64,000 nucleotides of DNA from Streptacidiphilus fuscans (GCF_015690355.1 NZ_JADPRT010000003.1:124001-188000); one strand, 5' to 3'; shown: positions 37,220-45,279, counted from the first letter of the stretch. Notes: generated by a model not told the origin, from the sequence alone. Made by a program: numbers and translations.

Positions 37220-37739
37220 AATCTCCCGGCAGCGACTGCCAGTAGTGCACCAGCAGCTCGCCCCAGTCGTCGATCTTGACCCGGCCGGTGCGGCGGAAGC
37301 CGAGCGCGCGGTAGAGCCGGTTGGCGCGCAGATTGTCGGCGTGGGTCCAGAGTTGGGCTTCCGCGTAGGCCCGGGTGCGCGCCTCGGCCAGCACGTGCTC
37401 CATCAGACGGCGCCCGACCCGCTGGCCCCAGCGGTCGGGCGCGACGCTGAGCAGGCTGAGGTGGATCAGCCCTTCCTTCGGCGGCCCCGCGCCGTCCTCG
37501 GTCAGGCCCTGGACGCCGAGGACCGTGCCGACGATCCCCGCTCCGGCGGGTCGGCCCTCATCGCGCGCGAGGAGGAGCATGGCTCCGGGCGCGGCCATCC
37601 GTCCGTGGGCGAGCCGCACGTGATCCGGCGGCAGCGGGCGACCATTTCGGCGGATCAGGTGCGAGTGCTGCCACACGGCGAGCGCCGCGTCGACCTCCTC
37701 CGCGGTGGCAGGGCCTACCGCGACTGTGCCACCACCCAT
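37218..37739 (-). CDS. GNAT family N-acetyltransferase
   Basis: 173 residues from the ATG at 37739, with GAGGGG six bases upstream. Acetyl-CoA site LSLLSVAPDRWGQRVGRRLMEHVL (Q/R-x-x-G-x-G/A type) near the middle, and the C-terminal NLRANRLYRALGFRRTGR typical of the fold. Substrate cannot be predicted. It stands alone, convergent with the amidohydrolase and divergent from the PadR gene. Confidence 0.85.
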   Translation of the reverse strand: MGGGTVAVGPATAEEVDAALAVWQHSHLIRRNGRPLPPDHVRLAHGRMAAPGAMLLLARDEGRPAGAGIVGTVLGVQGLTEDGAGPPKEGLIHLSLLSVAPDRWGQRVGRRLMEHVLAEARTRAYAEAQLWTHADNLRANRLYRALGFRRTGRVKIDDWGELLVHYWQSLPGD

Positions 37740-37881
37740 ACCGGGCCCCCTCACCGGGCGCACGGGCACCCGTGGCCAAGCTTTCTACCACTCGCAGACA
37801 CGCACGTCAGCAGCCTCGCCGATCCGTCTCACGCGGCGGCCTGCCCCCGAGCCGCGCAGCGACTAGTCGACATCAGACTAG

Positions 37882-37917
37882 TTCACATGTGAATACTCCG
37901 GGCATACGATGTCAGAC
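37882..37917 (+). promoter_or_regulatory. Promoter with overlapping palindrome for the PadR gene
   Basis: TTCACA (37882-37887), a 17-base spacer and TACGAT (37905-37910) make a good housekeeping promoter. The start point would fall at the ATG at 37918, giving a leaderless mRNA. The perfect palindrome TTCACATGTGAA (37882-37893) covers the -35 box, and two ACTAGT-containing repeats (37861-37880) precede it: likely autoregulatory sites. Confidence 0.6.
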
Positions 37918-38538
37918 ATGAGCACCCCGCTGCGCAGTTCCCCCCTCTCGCTGACCGTCCTGTCGCTGCTGCACTACCAGCCGCTGCATCCGTACGGGAT
38001 CCAGCGGCTGATCAAGCAGTGGGGCAAGGACCAGGTGGTCAACGTCACCCAGCGTGCCAGCCTCTACCGGACCATCGAACGCCTGCTCGCTGCTGACCTC
38101 ATCGCGGTCCGCGAGACCGAGCGGGACCAGCAGTACCCGGAGCGCACGGTCTACGAGGTCACCGACGCAGGCCGCCGAGTCGCCCGCGAGTGGCTGTTGG
38201 AGATGCTCGCCAGGCCGAAGCAGGAGTACCCGGAGTACCCCGCCGCCCTGTCCCTCCTGATGATGCTCACCCCGACCGAGGCCCTCTCCGTCTTCGAGGA
38301 GCGCGCCGCACTCGTCCGCACCTCCCTGCGGGAGATCGACGCCGTCAGCGCGGCGGAGGCGGCACACTCGCTGCCCCGCGTGACGATGCTGGAGACGGAG
38401 TACCAGCGCGTGGTGACGGCGGCTCAGCTGGACTGGCTGGATTCCGTCATCGCCGACCTCAAGTCCGACCTCCTCTCCTGGACCCCCGAGGAACTCCTCG
38501 CCTTCGCCGACACCCAACGCACCGACGCGGAGGGCTGA
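37918..38538 (+). CDS. PadR family transcriptional regulator
   Basis: 206 residues from the ATG at 37918, chosen because the promoter places the RNA start there; an ATG three codons earlier would lie within the -10 box. The winged helix reads PLSLTVLSLLHYQPLHPYGIQRLIKQW...SLYRTIERLLAADLI...RTVYEVTDAGRRV, followed by the PadR C-terminal helices for dimer formation (VFEERAALVRTSLREIDAV). PadR proteins repress detoxification or efflux genes; no target is adjacent, apart from its own promoter. Confidence 0.88.
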   Translation: MSTPLRSSPLSLTVLSLLHYQPLHPYGIQRLIKQWGKDQVVNVTQRASLYRTIERLLAADLIAVRETERDQQYPERTVYEVTDAGRRVAREWLLEMLARPKQEYPEYPAALSLLMMLTPTEALSVFEERAALVRTSLREIDAVSAAEAAHSLPRVTMLETEYQRVVTAAQLDWLDSVIADLKSDLLSWTPEELLAFADTQRTDAEG

Positions 38539-38580
38539 GGCCGTTCGAAAAAGGCTGTTCAAAGGAGGCCGCTCGAAAAG
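38539..38580 (+). repeat. 14-bp tandem repeat after the PadR gene
   Basis: Three consecutive 14-base units: GGCCGTTCGAAAAA, GGCTGTTCAAAGGA and GGCCGCTCGAAAAG. It begins at the PadR stop codon and runs up to the boundary of the relic island. Confidence 0.75.
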
Positions 38581-38607
38581 GGACATGCAAAAGGCCCCGG
38601 ACAGCTT
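38581..38607 (+). repeat. Left copy of the 27-bp repeat bounding the tRNA-Tyr island
   Basis: This segment matches 42099-42125 at 25 of 27 positions (shared core AGGCCCCGGACAGCTT). In the right copy it is the left arm of the tRNA-Tyr terminator; here the right arm has been lost next to the IS30 element. It reads as an attachment-site remnant. Confidence 0.55.
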
Positions 38608-38615
38608 GCCCTGGG

Positions 38616-39395
38616 TTCTAGGGATCGTTGCAACACCCCAGTTCAAGGGGCGCGATGTTCGACATGCGGCAGGTCCGGACGGTGGCTCAGGAACGGAAGG
38701 CCCTGGTCCGTGAGCGGGAGGAATACTTCCGACTCACGCACCAGGGTCTGACCAGCCGTGAAGCATGCAGACGTGTTGGGATCAACTACCGGACCGGGAA
38801 GCGGTGGCGTAACGGCCGTAACGCCTCGGGAAAGGGCATGGCCAGGCCGCCTGTTGTAGTGCCGCGGCCGACAGCAGGCCCATCCAGGTATCTGCGCGAC
38901 GCCGATCGAATCCACATAGCCGACCGACTGCGCGGGAAGGCACCGATCTGCACGATCGCAGCAAAGCTCGGCCGCAGCCCCTCGACCGTCAGCCGCGAGA
39001 TCAAGCACAACTGCCACGAGGAGAGCGGGGCATACCGCCCCTATGCAGCCCAGGCCCGCGCTGATGCCCGCCGGCCGCGGCCCAAGCCCGGCAAGATCGC
39101 CCAGAGATGGCCGGGCACGGCATCTTCACCCTCGCCACCCAGATCCCCGTGTACTTCTGCGACCCAGCCAGCCCATGGCAACGCGGCTCCAACGAGAACA
39201 CCAACGGACTGCTCCGCCAGTACTTCCCCAAGGGAACCGACCCCTCCCGGCACGACCCCGCCCACCTGGCTAACGTCGCCGCCGAACTCAACGGCCGCCC
39301 ACGCAAAACGCTCGGCTGGGAAACCCCAGCCGAGCGCCTGCATAAACTGCTCGCGGCCTGACCAAACCAACGACGTGTTGCAACGACCGCTAGAA
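38616..39395 (+). mobile_element. Internally deleted IS30-family insertion sequence
   Basis: Ends are a 21-base inverted repeat with two mismatches (38616-38636 and 39375-39395; inner end CGTTGCAACAC). Full IS30 elements are about 1.1-1.2 kb; this one is 780 bp because the middle of the transposase gene is gone. It sits at the right edge of the half-terminator at 38581-38607. Confidence 0.85.
38655..39361 (+). pseudogene. IS30 family transposase, internal deletion and frame change
   Basis: The first 150 residues (38655 to about 39105) are a good IS30 N-terminus with the helix-turn-helix LTSREACRRVGI and SPSTVSREIKHNCHE. From about 39107, in another frame, the C-terminus follows: [20 protein letters not shown], then [18 protein letters not shown] with the catalytic Glu, to HKLLAA. 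The segment with the first two catalytic Asp residues (roughly 150 residues) is missing, so the product is inactive. Confidence 0.88.
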
Positions 39396-39535
39396 ACCAC
39401 CTCGAACGGGGAGGGCCTCAAGTCGTTTCGGGGGACTGTACAGCAGCGAAGTAGCAACCGCTTTGGCTGGAGTCAGCCGAGGGCGTCCCCGGGCTTCCGC
39501 AGAGCCTCGAGCGTCTGGCTGTCCGTCACGTGGGT

Positions 39536-39690
39536 TTAGATCTCGATGGTGATCGAGATCTACGAGTGACGCAGGATCTTCATTGCCACGCGCGGGTGGA
39601 CGACCAGCACAGCCAGGAGTGACCCGCAGGTGTGACGTGCGTCATGAAGCCGGATTCCCCGGAGGCCGGCACGACGCGAGCCGCTGCGGA
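39536..39690 (-). pseudogene. C-terminal stub of a tyrosine recombinase (phage/AICE-type integrase)
   Basis: Read on the minus strand the segment gives RRAGLRGIRLHDARHTCGS, LLAVLVVHPRVAMKILRHS, a TAG stop at 39560-39562, and ISITIEI before TAA. This is the conserved end of site-specific integrases: HDARHT holds the H-x-x-R catalytic pair and LRHS the following histidine; the Tyr-containing end (normally after ITMEIY) is lost. No start or upstream domain was found. The frame is too short and broken to be active. Confidence 0.72.
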
Positions 39691-39808
39691 GCTCAAGGAA
39701 CGCTGGCGGACGCTCCGACGAATCACCCTCAGCGCCAGCCGGACCCGCGACATCGCCCGCGGCGCCGGTGAGTTCGTCCGGGGGCAGGCGCTGCGGCTGC
39801 GCGGGAAG

Positions 39809-41077
39809 TCACGTCATCGGGCGGGCAACCCGGTGTGCACGGTCCTTGTCGCACGAGCACCCCGCGCGCAGGCTGATGGCCACGTCGAAGTTGGTCCCGG
39901 AGATGTCCCGCGCGCAGCCGGTGACGAACACCGGCGCCTTCGCGTCTGTGCGGGTGCCGTCCCCCACCTGTCCGAACCGGTTGTAGCCCCAGGCATAGAC
40001 ATCCCCTTCCCTGGTGATGCCGTATGACGTCGCGCCGCTGGTGGCGATCTTCGTGAACCGCAGGCCGGTGGGGAGGGGGACGCGCACGGGCGAGGGCTGC
40101 GCGCGTGTCGTGCCGGTGCCGAGCTGGTACTGGCGCCCGTCGCCCCAGGCGTAGAGGTCGCCGTCATCGAGCAGCACGAGGGTCTGGCCGTTGCGCGGCA
40201 GCGATCCGCCCAGGAACACCTTGTGCACGCGTCCGGGCAACTTGACCTGCAGTGGCGTGGTAGAGATTCCGCCGGTCACGCCCTGACCGAGCTGGCCCTG
40301 GAAGTTGTAGCCCCAGTTGTAGTAGCTGCCGTCAGCCAGCAGCGCGCCGGAGTTGTTCCAGGACGCTGTCAATCGGGTGACCTTCGCGCCGGCGGGCAGC
40401 TTGACCGGCACCGGGACGGAGGTGGCTGTCCTGGTTCCGTCGCCGAGTTCGCCGAACACGTTGCTGCCGCACGCGACCGCGTGCCCGTCGGACAAGTAGA
40501 TGGCGTGCCCGAACGCTCCGGCCGCGTCGGTGACGTGGTTCAACGGAAGTTTGACCGGGACGAGCTGCGGGGCTCGGGTGCCCAAACACAGTGCGTCGCC
40601 GAAGGGGTTGGTGCCCCAGCCCCAGACGCTGCCGTGGGTGTCGATGGCCAGGCCTTCGTCATACGGCATGACGTCGTCCGGGATCGAGGCGATCGTCACC
40701 CCGGGAGGGAAATCGACCTTCACCGCCGAATCGAGGGAGTCCTCCGTCCCGCCGTTCCCCAGCTCCCCATCCGCGCCCAGACCCCACGCGTAGACGCTGC
40801 CGTCGTTCAGCAAGGCGTAGGCATTCGAGTTGGAGGTCCCGATCTGCTTAACCGGGCCAGGCAGGTGGACCGGAAACGGTGTCGTGCGCGGGGAGGTGAT
40901 TGAGGACGTGTTGCCGAACGAGCCCCAGTACTCGACTGTCGAGGAGAGCGAGCTGGCGGCGTCGGCCGACGCCGGTACGGCCGGACCCGCGAGCAAGGCC
41001 AGCGGGCCCAAGCCGAACAGCACCAGGCGCGATACGCGGGGCAACCAGTTGACTACTTTCCGAAGTGCATGTTCCAT
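39809..41077 (-). CDS. Secreted RCC1-repeat (seven-bladed beta-propeller) protein
   Basis: 422 residues. Residues 1-40 are a signal peptide (basic start, VSRLVLFGLGPLALLAGPAV, cleavage near ASADA). Seven blade repeats follow, with motifs VEYWGSFGN, VYAWGLGADGELGNG, VWGWGTNPFG, AVACGSNVFGELGDG, YYNWGYNFQGQLGQG, LYAWGDGRQYQLGTG and VYAWGYNRFGQVGDG. The closest known type is RCC1/BLIP-II, the propeller that inhibits beta-lactamases in Streptomyces, but binding residues cannot be judged here. It is the only intact gene within the relic island and is probably part of the transferred DNA. Confidence 0.8.
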   Translation of the reverse strand: MEHALRKVVNWLPRVSRLVLFGLGPLALLAGPAVPASADAASSLSSTVEYWGSFGNTSSITSPRTTPFPVHLPGPVKQIGTSNSNAYALLNDGSVYAWGLGADGELGNGGTEDSLDSAVKVDFPPGVTIASIPDDVMPYDEGLAIDTHGSVWGWGTNPFGDALCLGTRAPQLVPVKLPLNHVTDAAGAFGHAIYLSDGHAVACGSNVFGELGDGTRTATSVPVPVKLPAGAKVTRLTASWNNSGALLADGSYYNWGYNFQGQLGQGVTGGISTTPLQVKLPGRVHKVFLGGSLPRNGQTLVLLDDGDLYAWGDGRQYQLGTGTTRAQPSPVRVPLPTGLRFTKIATSGATSYGITREGDVYAWGYNRFGQVGDGTRTDAKAPVFVTGCARDISGTNFDVAISLRAGCSCDKDRAHRVARPMT

Positions 41078-41284
41078 GGCGTCAGGTTAGAGGCGGCATG
41101 CATCCCGCCCGGGTAGCCCAACCCCGACATCCGAGTGAATCTCCCACATGGTCAAGGTCGTCTTCCCCAGCACCGCGTGGCCCTGACGAACGCTGCGCAC
41201 CCAGCTGCGCGGACTCGACGGCGCCGACCGACCAAGGGCCTGCGCCCCCTGCGCGACCGCGACGCCGAGGAGGACGCCGAAGAC

Positions 41285-41318
41285 TAGACCCTCTGGTCAC
41301 TTAGACTCTCTGGTCACT
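41285..41318. repeat. 17-bp tandem repeat in the island
   Basis: TAGACCCTCTGGTCACT (41285-41301) is followed at once by TAGACTCTCTGGTCACT (41302-41318), one mismatch. Confidence 0.75.
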
Positions 41319-41535
41319 CTCGGGAGGCGACGCCTACTCCGCCGAATCCCTAGAACACTGAGTGATCGCCGCACCCCCGGATTGTCAGCACCTCCGGAGC
41401 GGGTCGAGCGACGAGCATTGACGGAGCATCATGGTTCCCACTGAGCAAGGCGTCTGCTGCGCCGGATCGTGGCGCGACGATACGCATCGACTGACGCTCT
41501 TCGGCGGTCCATCTAGGCCAATCTGGGATGCCGAG

Positions 41536-41565
41536 TAGAAACGAGCAGACACGATTAGAAACGAG
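41536..41565. repeat. Direct repeat TAGAAACGAG, 20-bp period
   Basis: Copies at 41536-41545 and 41556-41565 in an AT-richer stretch. Such spacing (about two helical turns) is seen in protein-binding arrays of mobile elements, but two copies are weak evidence. Confidence 0.45.
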
Positions 41566-42109
41566 TTTGACTGAGTCTCACGGGGCCTGCAGGCGGAGCT
41601 TGGCGGTGAGCGAATCCGCCAATACCGCAGGTCCGAAGCCAAATCGACGGTGGAAAAGCTCAGGAAATCGCCGAGGCCCTGTCGAGCTAGCTGCGGGCCC
41701 CTGACCCTCTTGATCCTCCTCTTGGGAGTGATCTGGCTGATCGGAATCGTCGTCCCGCCGGCCCATCGGAACAGTCAGCGGACCGGTCAGCAGGCATTTG
41801 CGATGATCCGGGCGATTGCGGGCCGGAGCTGACCCACCGAGCCGCGGGATATGCCGTCGGGACGCAACTGCCAGCTGGCCGCTCGCATCTACGGCCGATC
41901 AACCGCGCGCCGAGCTATCCCCACCCTGGCCCGGCTCGAACACGGCAGACCCCCTCCACAAAGACGGACCGGCGTTAGGGGCGTCTGCCGATCGGCGCAG
42001 GGTCAGGTCAAGCCTATCGGGGACGCCGGAGCGGCCGTGCCATACGCGTGCCAGAAGGAGCGGGGAACAGCGGTACGTGGCGGAGATCACCGGGGCGTGG
42101 ACATGCGAG

Positions 42110-42142
42110 AGGCCCCGGACAGCTTTCGCTGGCCCGGGGCCT
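42110..42142 (-). terminator. Terminator of tRNA-Tyr
   Basis: Arms AGGCCCCGG (42110-42118) and CCGGGGCCT (42134-42142), extended by CAGC/GCTG with one bulge. Its left arm plus flank is the right copy of the 27-bp repeat found at 38581-38607. Confidence 0.8.
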
Positions 42143-42155
42143 TTCGGCTTCCACG

Positions 42156-42236
42156 TGGCGGGTGCAGGGTTCGAACCTGCGTAGCTTGCGCGACAGATTT
42201 ACAGTCTGCTCCCTTTGGCCGCTCGGGCAACCCGCC
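42156..42236 (-). tRNA. tRNA-Tyr (GTA)
   Basis: 81-nt class II tRNA. Acceptor GGCGGGT/ACCCGCC, anticodon stem CAGACT-GTA-AATCTG, a long variable arm (TCGCGCAAGCTACG region) and T arm GCAGGTTCGAACCCTGC; discriminator A, no encoded CCA. From established knowledge the Streptomyces element SLP1 inserts in a tRNA-Tyr gene, and in this window the integrase stub lies on the 3' side of this gene. Confidence 0.96.
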
Positions 42237-42484
42237 AGGGATGGTGTCTCGCGGTTTCCCGCTCCGACGACGTAAACCATACCTGATGGTGGGGGGTGCT
42301 TCGCCACTCGGTTGATCAGTGTGGGGGCGGGCAGGCGGCCGAGTGGGTGGCTAGGCTGGTTCGGCTGCCGCGTGGCCGGAAGGTAGGGGCGCGTGCGGGC
42401 GGTTCGGCGGGCGATATGCGCGGTCGGAGCCGCAGGAAAACCGACAAGACAGTCCATACCATCAGTCAAGGAGACACAACGATC

Positions 42485-42973
42485 ATGGCCGACTCCAGTT
42501 TCGACATCGTTTCGAAGGTCGAGCGGCAGGAGGTCGACAACGCGCTCAACCAGACCGGTCGCGAGATCGCCACGCGCTTCGACTTCAAGAACGTCGGCGC
42601 GTCCATCGAGTGGTCCGGCGACAAGATCGAGATGCGGGCCAACGGCGAGGAGCGGGTCAAGGCGATCCTCGACGTGTTCGAGACCAAGCTGGTCAAGCGC
42701 GGCATCTCGCTCAAGTCGCTGGACGCCGGAGAGCCGCAGCTGTCGGGCAAGGAATACAAGATCTTCGCGACGATCGAGGAAGGCATCTCCCAGGAGAACG
42801 CCAAGAAGATCGCGAAGATCATCCGGGACGAGGGCCCCAAGGGCGTCAAGGCCCAGGTCCAGGGCGAGGAGCTGCGGGTCACCTCCAAGAGCCGGGACGA
42901 CCTCCAGGCCGTGCAGGCGCTGCTGAAGGGCAAGGACCTCGACTTCGCCGTGCAGTTCGTGAACTACCGCTGA
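42485..42973 (+). CDS. yajQ: YajQ family nucleotide-binding protein
   Basis: 162 residues, full length. Starts [20 protein letters not shown] and ends AVQFVNYR, both hallmarks of the UPF0234/YajQ family, which has two ferredoxin-like domains and binds cyclic di-GMP in Xanthomonas. Its role in actinobacteria is not settled. It stands alone, divergent from tRNA-Tyr, and is followed by a strong terminator. No good ribosome site is visible besides GGAGACAC some 14 bases upstream. Confidence 0.93.
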   Translation: MADSSFDIVSKVERQEVDNALNQTGREIATRFDFKNVGASIEWSGDKIEMRANGEERVKAILDVFETKLVKRGISLKSLDAGEPQLSGKEYKIFATIEEGISQENAKKIAKIIRDEGPKGVKAQVQGEELRVTSKSRDDLQAVQALLKGKDLDFAVQFVNYR

Positions 42974-43060
42974 TCCCGTCGCCCGTCGGGAGCGTCGAGA
43001 CCGTCGCCGACGGGATCGCACTGAGCGGGCCTGCCTCAGCCGGTGGATCACCGGCTGCCA

Positions 43061-43097
43061 CGAGGGCGGTCGCGGAGAGTCTCCGCGACCGCCCTCG
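43061..43097 (+). terminator. Terminator of yajQ
   Basis: Perfect 18-base arms (43061-43078 and 43080-43097; CGAGGGCGGTCGCGGAGA on the left) with almost no loop, followed by TCG. It separates yajQ from mug. Confidence 0.85.
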
Positions 43098-43147
43098 TCG
43101 TACCCGCGGGACGGAAGCAGTACCGCCACCGGGGAGAATGGGCTGCT

Positions 43148-43693
43148 GTGAAGCCGACTCCTGAACAACTGGCCAACGCCGCCGACGCGACGATCGAGGA
43201 CGTGATCGGCCCCGACCTGCGGGTGCTGTTCTGCGGGATCAATCCGGGGCTCTGGTCAGGTGCGACGGGGCATCACTTCGCCCGTCCCGGCAACCGGTTC
43301 TGGCCGGGGCTGCACCGGAGCGGCTTCACGCCGCGTCAGCTGCGGCCGGAGGAGCAGCAGGAACTGCTGGGGCTCGGGCTGGGGATCACCAACGTGGTGG
43401 CGCGGACCACTGCCAAGGCGGACGAGCTGACCGCCGAGGAGTACCGCAGTGGCGGCCAGGCGCTGGCGGAGCGGGTCGCACGTTGGCAGCCACGGGCGCT
43501 CGCCGTGCTCGGCATAGGGGCCTACCGGACCGCGTTCGGGCGTCCCAAGGCGGTCGTCGGGCGGCAGGACGAGCCGCTGGGCGGCACCGAGGTGTGGGTG
43601 CTGCCCAATCCGAGCGGGCTCAACGCGCACTACACCCTGGACGGGATCGCGGCGGAGTTCCGCACGCTCAGAGAGGCCGTCGACGGCCGCTGA
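43148..43693 (+). CDS. mug: G/U mismatch-specific DNA glycosylase
   Basis: 181 residues from the GTG at 43148 (VKPTPEQLANAADATIEDVI). The uracil-DNA glycosylase fold carries the Mug motifs FCGINPGLWSG (active-site Asn in GINPG) and NPSGLNAHY (intercalating loop). It removes uracil or ethenocytosine opposite guanine. The GGGAG box is about 12 bases before the GTG, so the start is slightly uncertain. Confidence 0.9.
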   Translation: MKPTPEQLANAADATIEDVIGPDLRVLFCGINPGLWSGATGHHFARPGNRFWPGLHRSGFTPRQLRPEEQQELLGLGLGITNVVARTTAKADELTAEEYRSGGQALAERVARWQPRALAVLGIGAYRTAFGRPKAVVGRQDEPLGGTEVWVLPNPSGLNAHYTLDGIAAEFRTLREAVDGR

Positions 43694-43729
43694 GCCCCGT
43701 CCGGCGCCCGGAGTTCAGGCGCCCAGGGT

Positions 43730-44137
43730 TCAGGCACCCCAGCCGGCGAAGCGCTCGTCCGTCGAGACGATCTCGCGTCCGAGCGGCATCAGCGATATCG
43801 GGATCATCTTGAGGTTGGCCCAGGCGAAGGGCAGCCCGATGATGGTCACCGCCAGCGCGATGCTCGTCGCCAGGTGGCCGATGGCCAGCCACCACCCGGC
43901 GAAGATCAGCCAGACCACGTTGCCCGCGCACGACGCCGCACCGGCGTCGGGGCGTTCACGCGTGGTCCGCCCGAACGGCCAGAGGACGTAGAGCGCGATC
44001 CGGAACGAGGCGATCGCCCATGGGATGGTGATGATCAGGATCGCGCAGATGATCCCCGCGACGACGTACGCGAGGGACATCCACAACCCGCACAGCACCA
44101 GCCAGAGGACGTTGAGGACGAAGTTGATGACCTTCAC
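43730..44137 (-). CDS. YccF domain-containing membrane protein
   Basis: 135 residues with two copies of the YccF domain, FVLNVLWLVLCGLWMSLAYV and NVVWLIFAGWWLAIGHLATS, each with a Trp-rich membrane hairpin, joined by a linker near residue 60 (GRTTRERPDAGAAS). The family forms small inner-membrane proteins of unknown function. Convergent with mug and upstream of htpX on the same strand, with 63 bases between. Confidence 0.88.
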   Translation of the reverse strand: MKVINFVLNVLWLVLCGLWMSLAYVVAGIICAILIITIPWAIASFRIALYVLWPFGRTTRERPDAGAASCAGNVVWLIFAGWWLAIGHLATSIALAVTIIGLPFAWANLKMIPISLMPLGREIVSTDERFAGWGA

Positions 44138-44200
44138 GTGCTTTCCTCTCTACCGAGTCCGTGTCCCGTTCTACCGGGTCTGTGTCTCGCCCGCTGCCGC

Positions 44201-45079
44201 TCAGCGGTGGGGTTGGTAGCCGGCCATCTGCTCGAGCCGGGAGATCCGGTCCGGCATCGGCGGGTGGGTGGAGAACAGCTTGGTGGCCAGACCGCCGCCC
44301 GACCCGGCGCGAAAGGGGTTGGCGATCATCATGTGACTGGTCGTCTCCAACTCGGGCCGGGCCGGAAGCGGAAGCTGCTGGGTGCCGCGTTCGAGCTTAC
44401 GCAGCGCGCTGGCGAGCGCCAGTGGATCGCCGGTCAACTGGGCACCTGAGGCGTCGGCCTGGTACTCGCGGGAGCGGCTGACAGCCAGTTGGATGATGCT
44501 TGCGGCGAGCGGGCCCAGGATGATGATCAGCAGCATCCCGGCCAGGCCGGGGCCGTCGTCGTCATCGCTGCGCCCGATCGGGATCAGCCAGGCGAAGTTG
44601 ACGAGGAACATCACCACGGACGCCAGCGCGCCGGCCACCGAGGAGATCAGGATGTCCCGGTTGTAGACGTGGGAGAGCTCGTGGCCCAGCACGCCGCGCA
44701 GCTCCCGCTCGTCGAGCAGGTTGAGGATGCCCTGGGTGCAGCAGACCGCCGCGTTGCGCGGATTGCGACCGGTGGCGAAGGCGTTGGGGGCGTCCGTCGG
44801 GGAGATGTAGAGGCGCGGCATGGGCTGCCGGGCCGAGGTGGAGAGCTCACGGACGATCCGGTACAGCACTGGGGCCTCGATCTCGCTGACCGGGCGGGCC
44901 CGCATCGAACGCAGCGCCAGCTTGTCACTGTTCCAGTACGCGAAGCCGTTCGTCGCCAGGGCCACCACCAGCCCGATGAGCAGGCCCGTACGCCCCCAGA
45001 AGCTGCCGATCACCAGGATCAGCGCGGACATCACGCCGAGGAGTACAGCCGTCTTGAGACCGTTGTGCTGGCGGTGCAC
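44201..45079 (-). CDS. htpX: Zinc metalloprotease HtpX
   Basis: 292 residues from a GTG at 45079 with GGAGGG five bases upstream. Two N-terminal membrane helices ([19 protein letters not shown] and [17 protein letters not shown]), the zinc motif HELSH (H133, E134, H137) with the third ligand in [11 protein letters not shown], then two further helices. It degrades damaged membrane proteins together with FtsH. It is transcribed in the same direction as the nuo operon, 200 bases beyond nuoN, and is probably a separate unit. Confidence 0.93.
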   Translation of the reverse strand: MHRQHNGLKTAVLLGVMSALILVIGSFWGRTGLLIGLVVALATNGFAYWNSDKLALRSMRARPVSEIEAPVLYRIVRELSTSARQPMPRLYISPTDAPNAFATGRNPRNAAVCCTQGILNLLDERELRGVLGHELSHVYNRDILISSVAGALASVVMFLVNFAWLIPIGRSDDDDGPGLAGMLLIIILGPLAASIIQLAVSRSREYQADASGAQLTGDPLALASALRKLERGTQQLPLPARPELETTSHMMIANPFRAGSGGGLATKLFSTHPPMPDRISRLEQMAGYQPHR

Positions 45080-45279
45080 GGAAGCCCTCCGAGACGTGCG
45101 TTGGGGGGTGTCTTTCACAGCCCGTTTCGCTTTTTCAACGGGTGAGACGGACTTTCTAGTTCCCTTCTCACCCCCGGGCACGGCCCGTGCAAGTCGAGAG
45201 CGCGCGCCGGGGCCCGCCGCCGGACGTGCGCCGGGACATGGGCCAGGACGCGCCGTGGGACGTACTGCGGTCTGCCCGC

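Larger units (their letters stand above)
41078..42098. other. About 1 kb without a recognisable gene, inside the island
   Basis: Base composition is less GC-rich than the surroundings, especially 41500-41580. Short open frames exist on both strands but none has a family motif or ribosome site. One of them (41650-41832, plus strand) would encode a 60-residue peptide with one membrane helix (LTLLILLLGVIWLIGIVV), which is possible but unsupported. A frame ending at 41286 gives a basic/acidic tail (GLRPLRDRDAEEDAED) that looks like a gene fragment. Confidence 0.55.

Noticed and set aside
39632..40027. A 131-codon plus-strand frame crossing the integrase stub and the RCC1 gene end
   Set aside because: It runs antisense to a recognisable integrase end and to the last RCC1 residues; no motif or ribosome site supports it.
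41650..41832. A possible 60-residue membrane peptide gene in the island
   Set aside because: One hydrophobic stretch only, no ribosome site and no family; kept as a remark, not as a gene.
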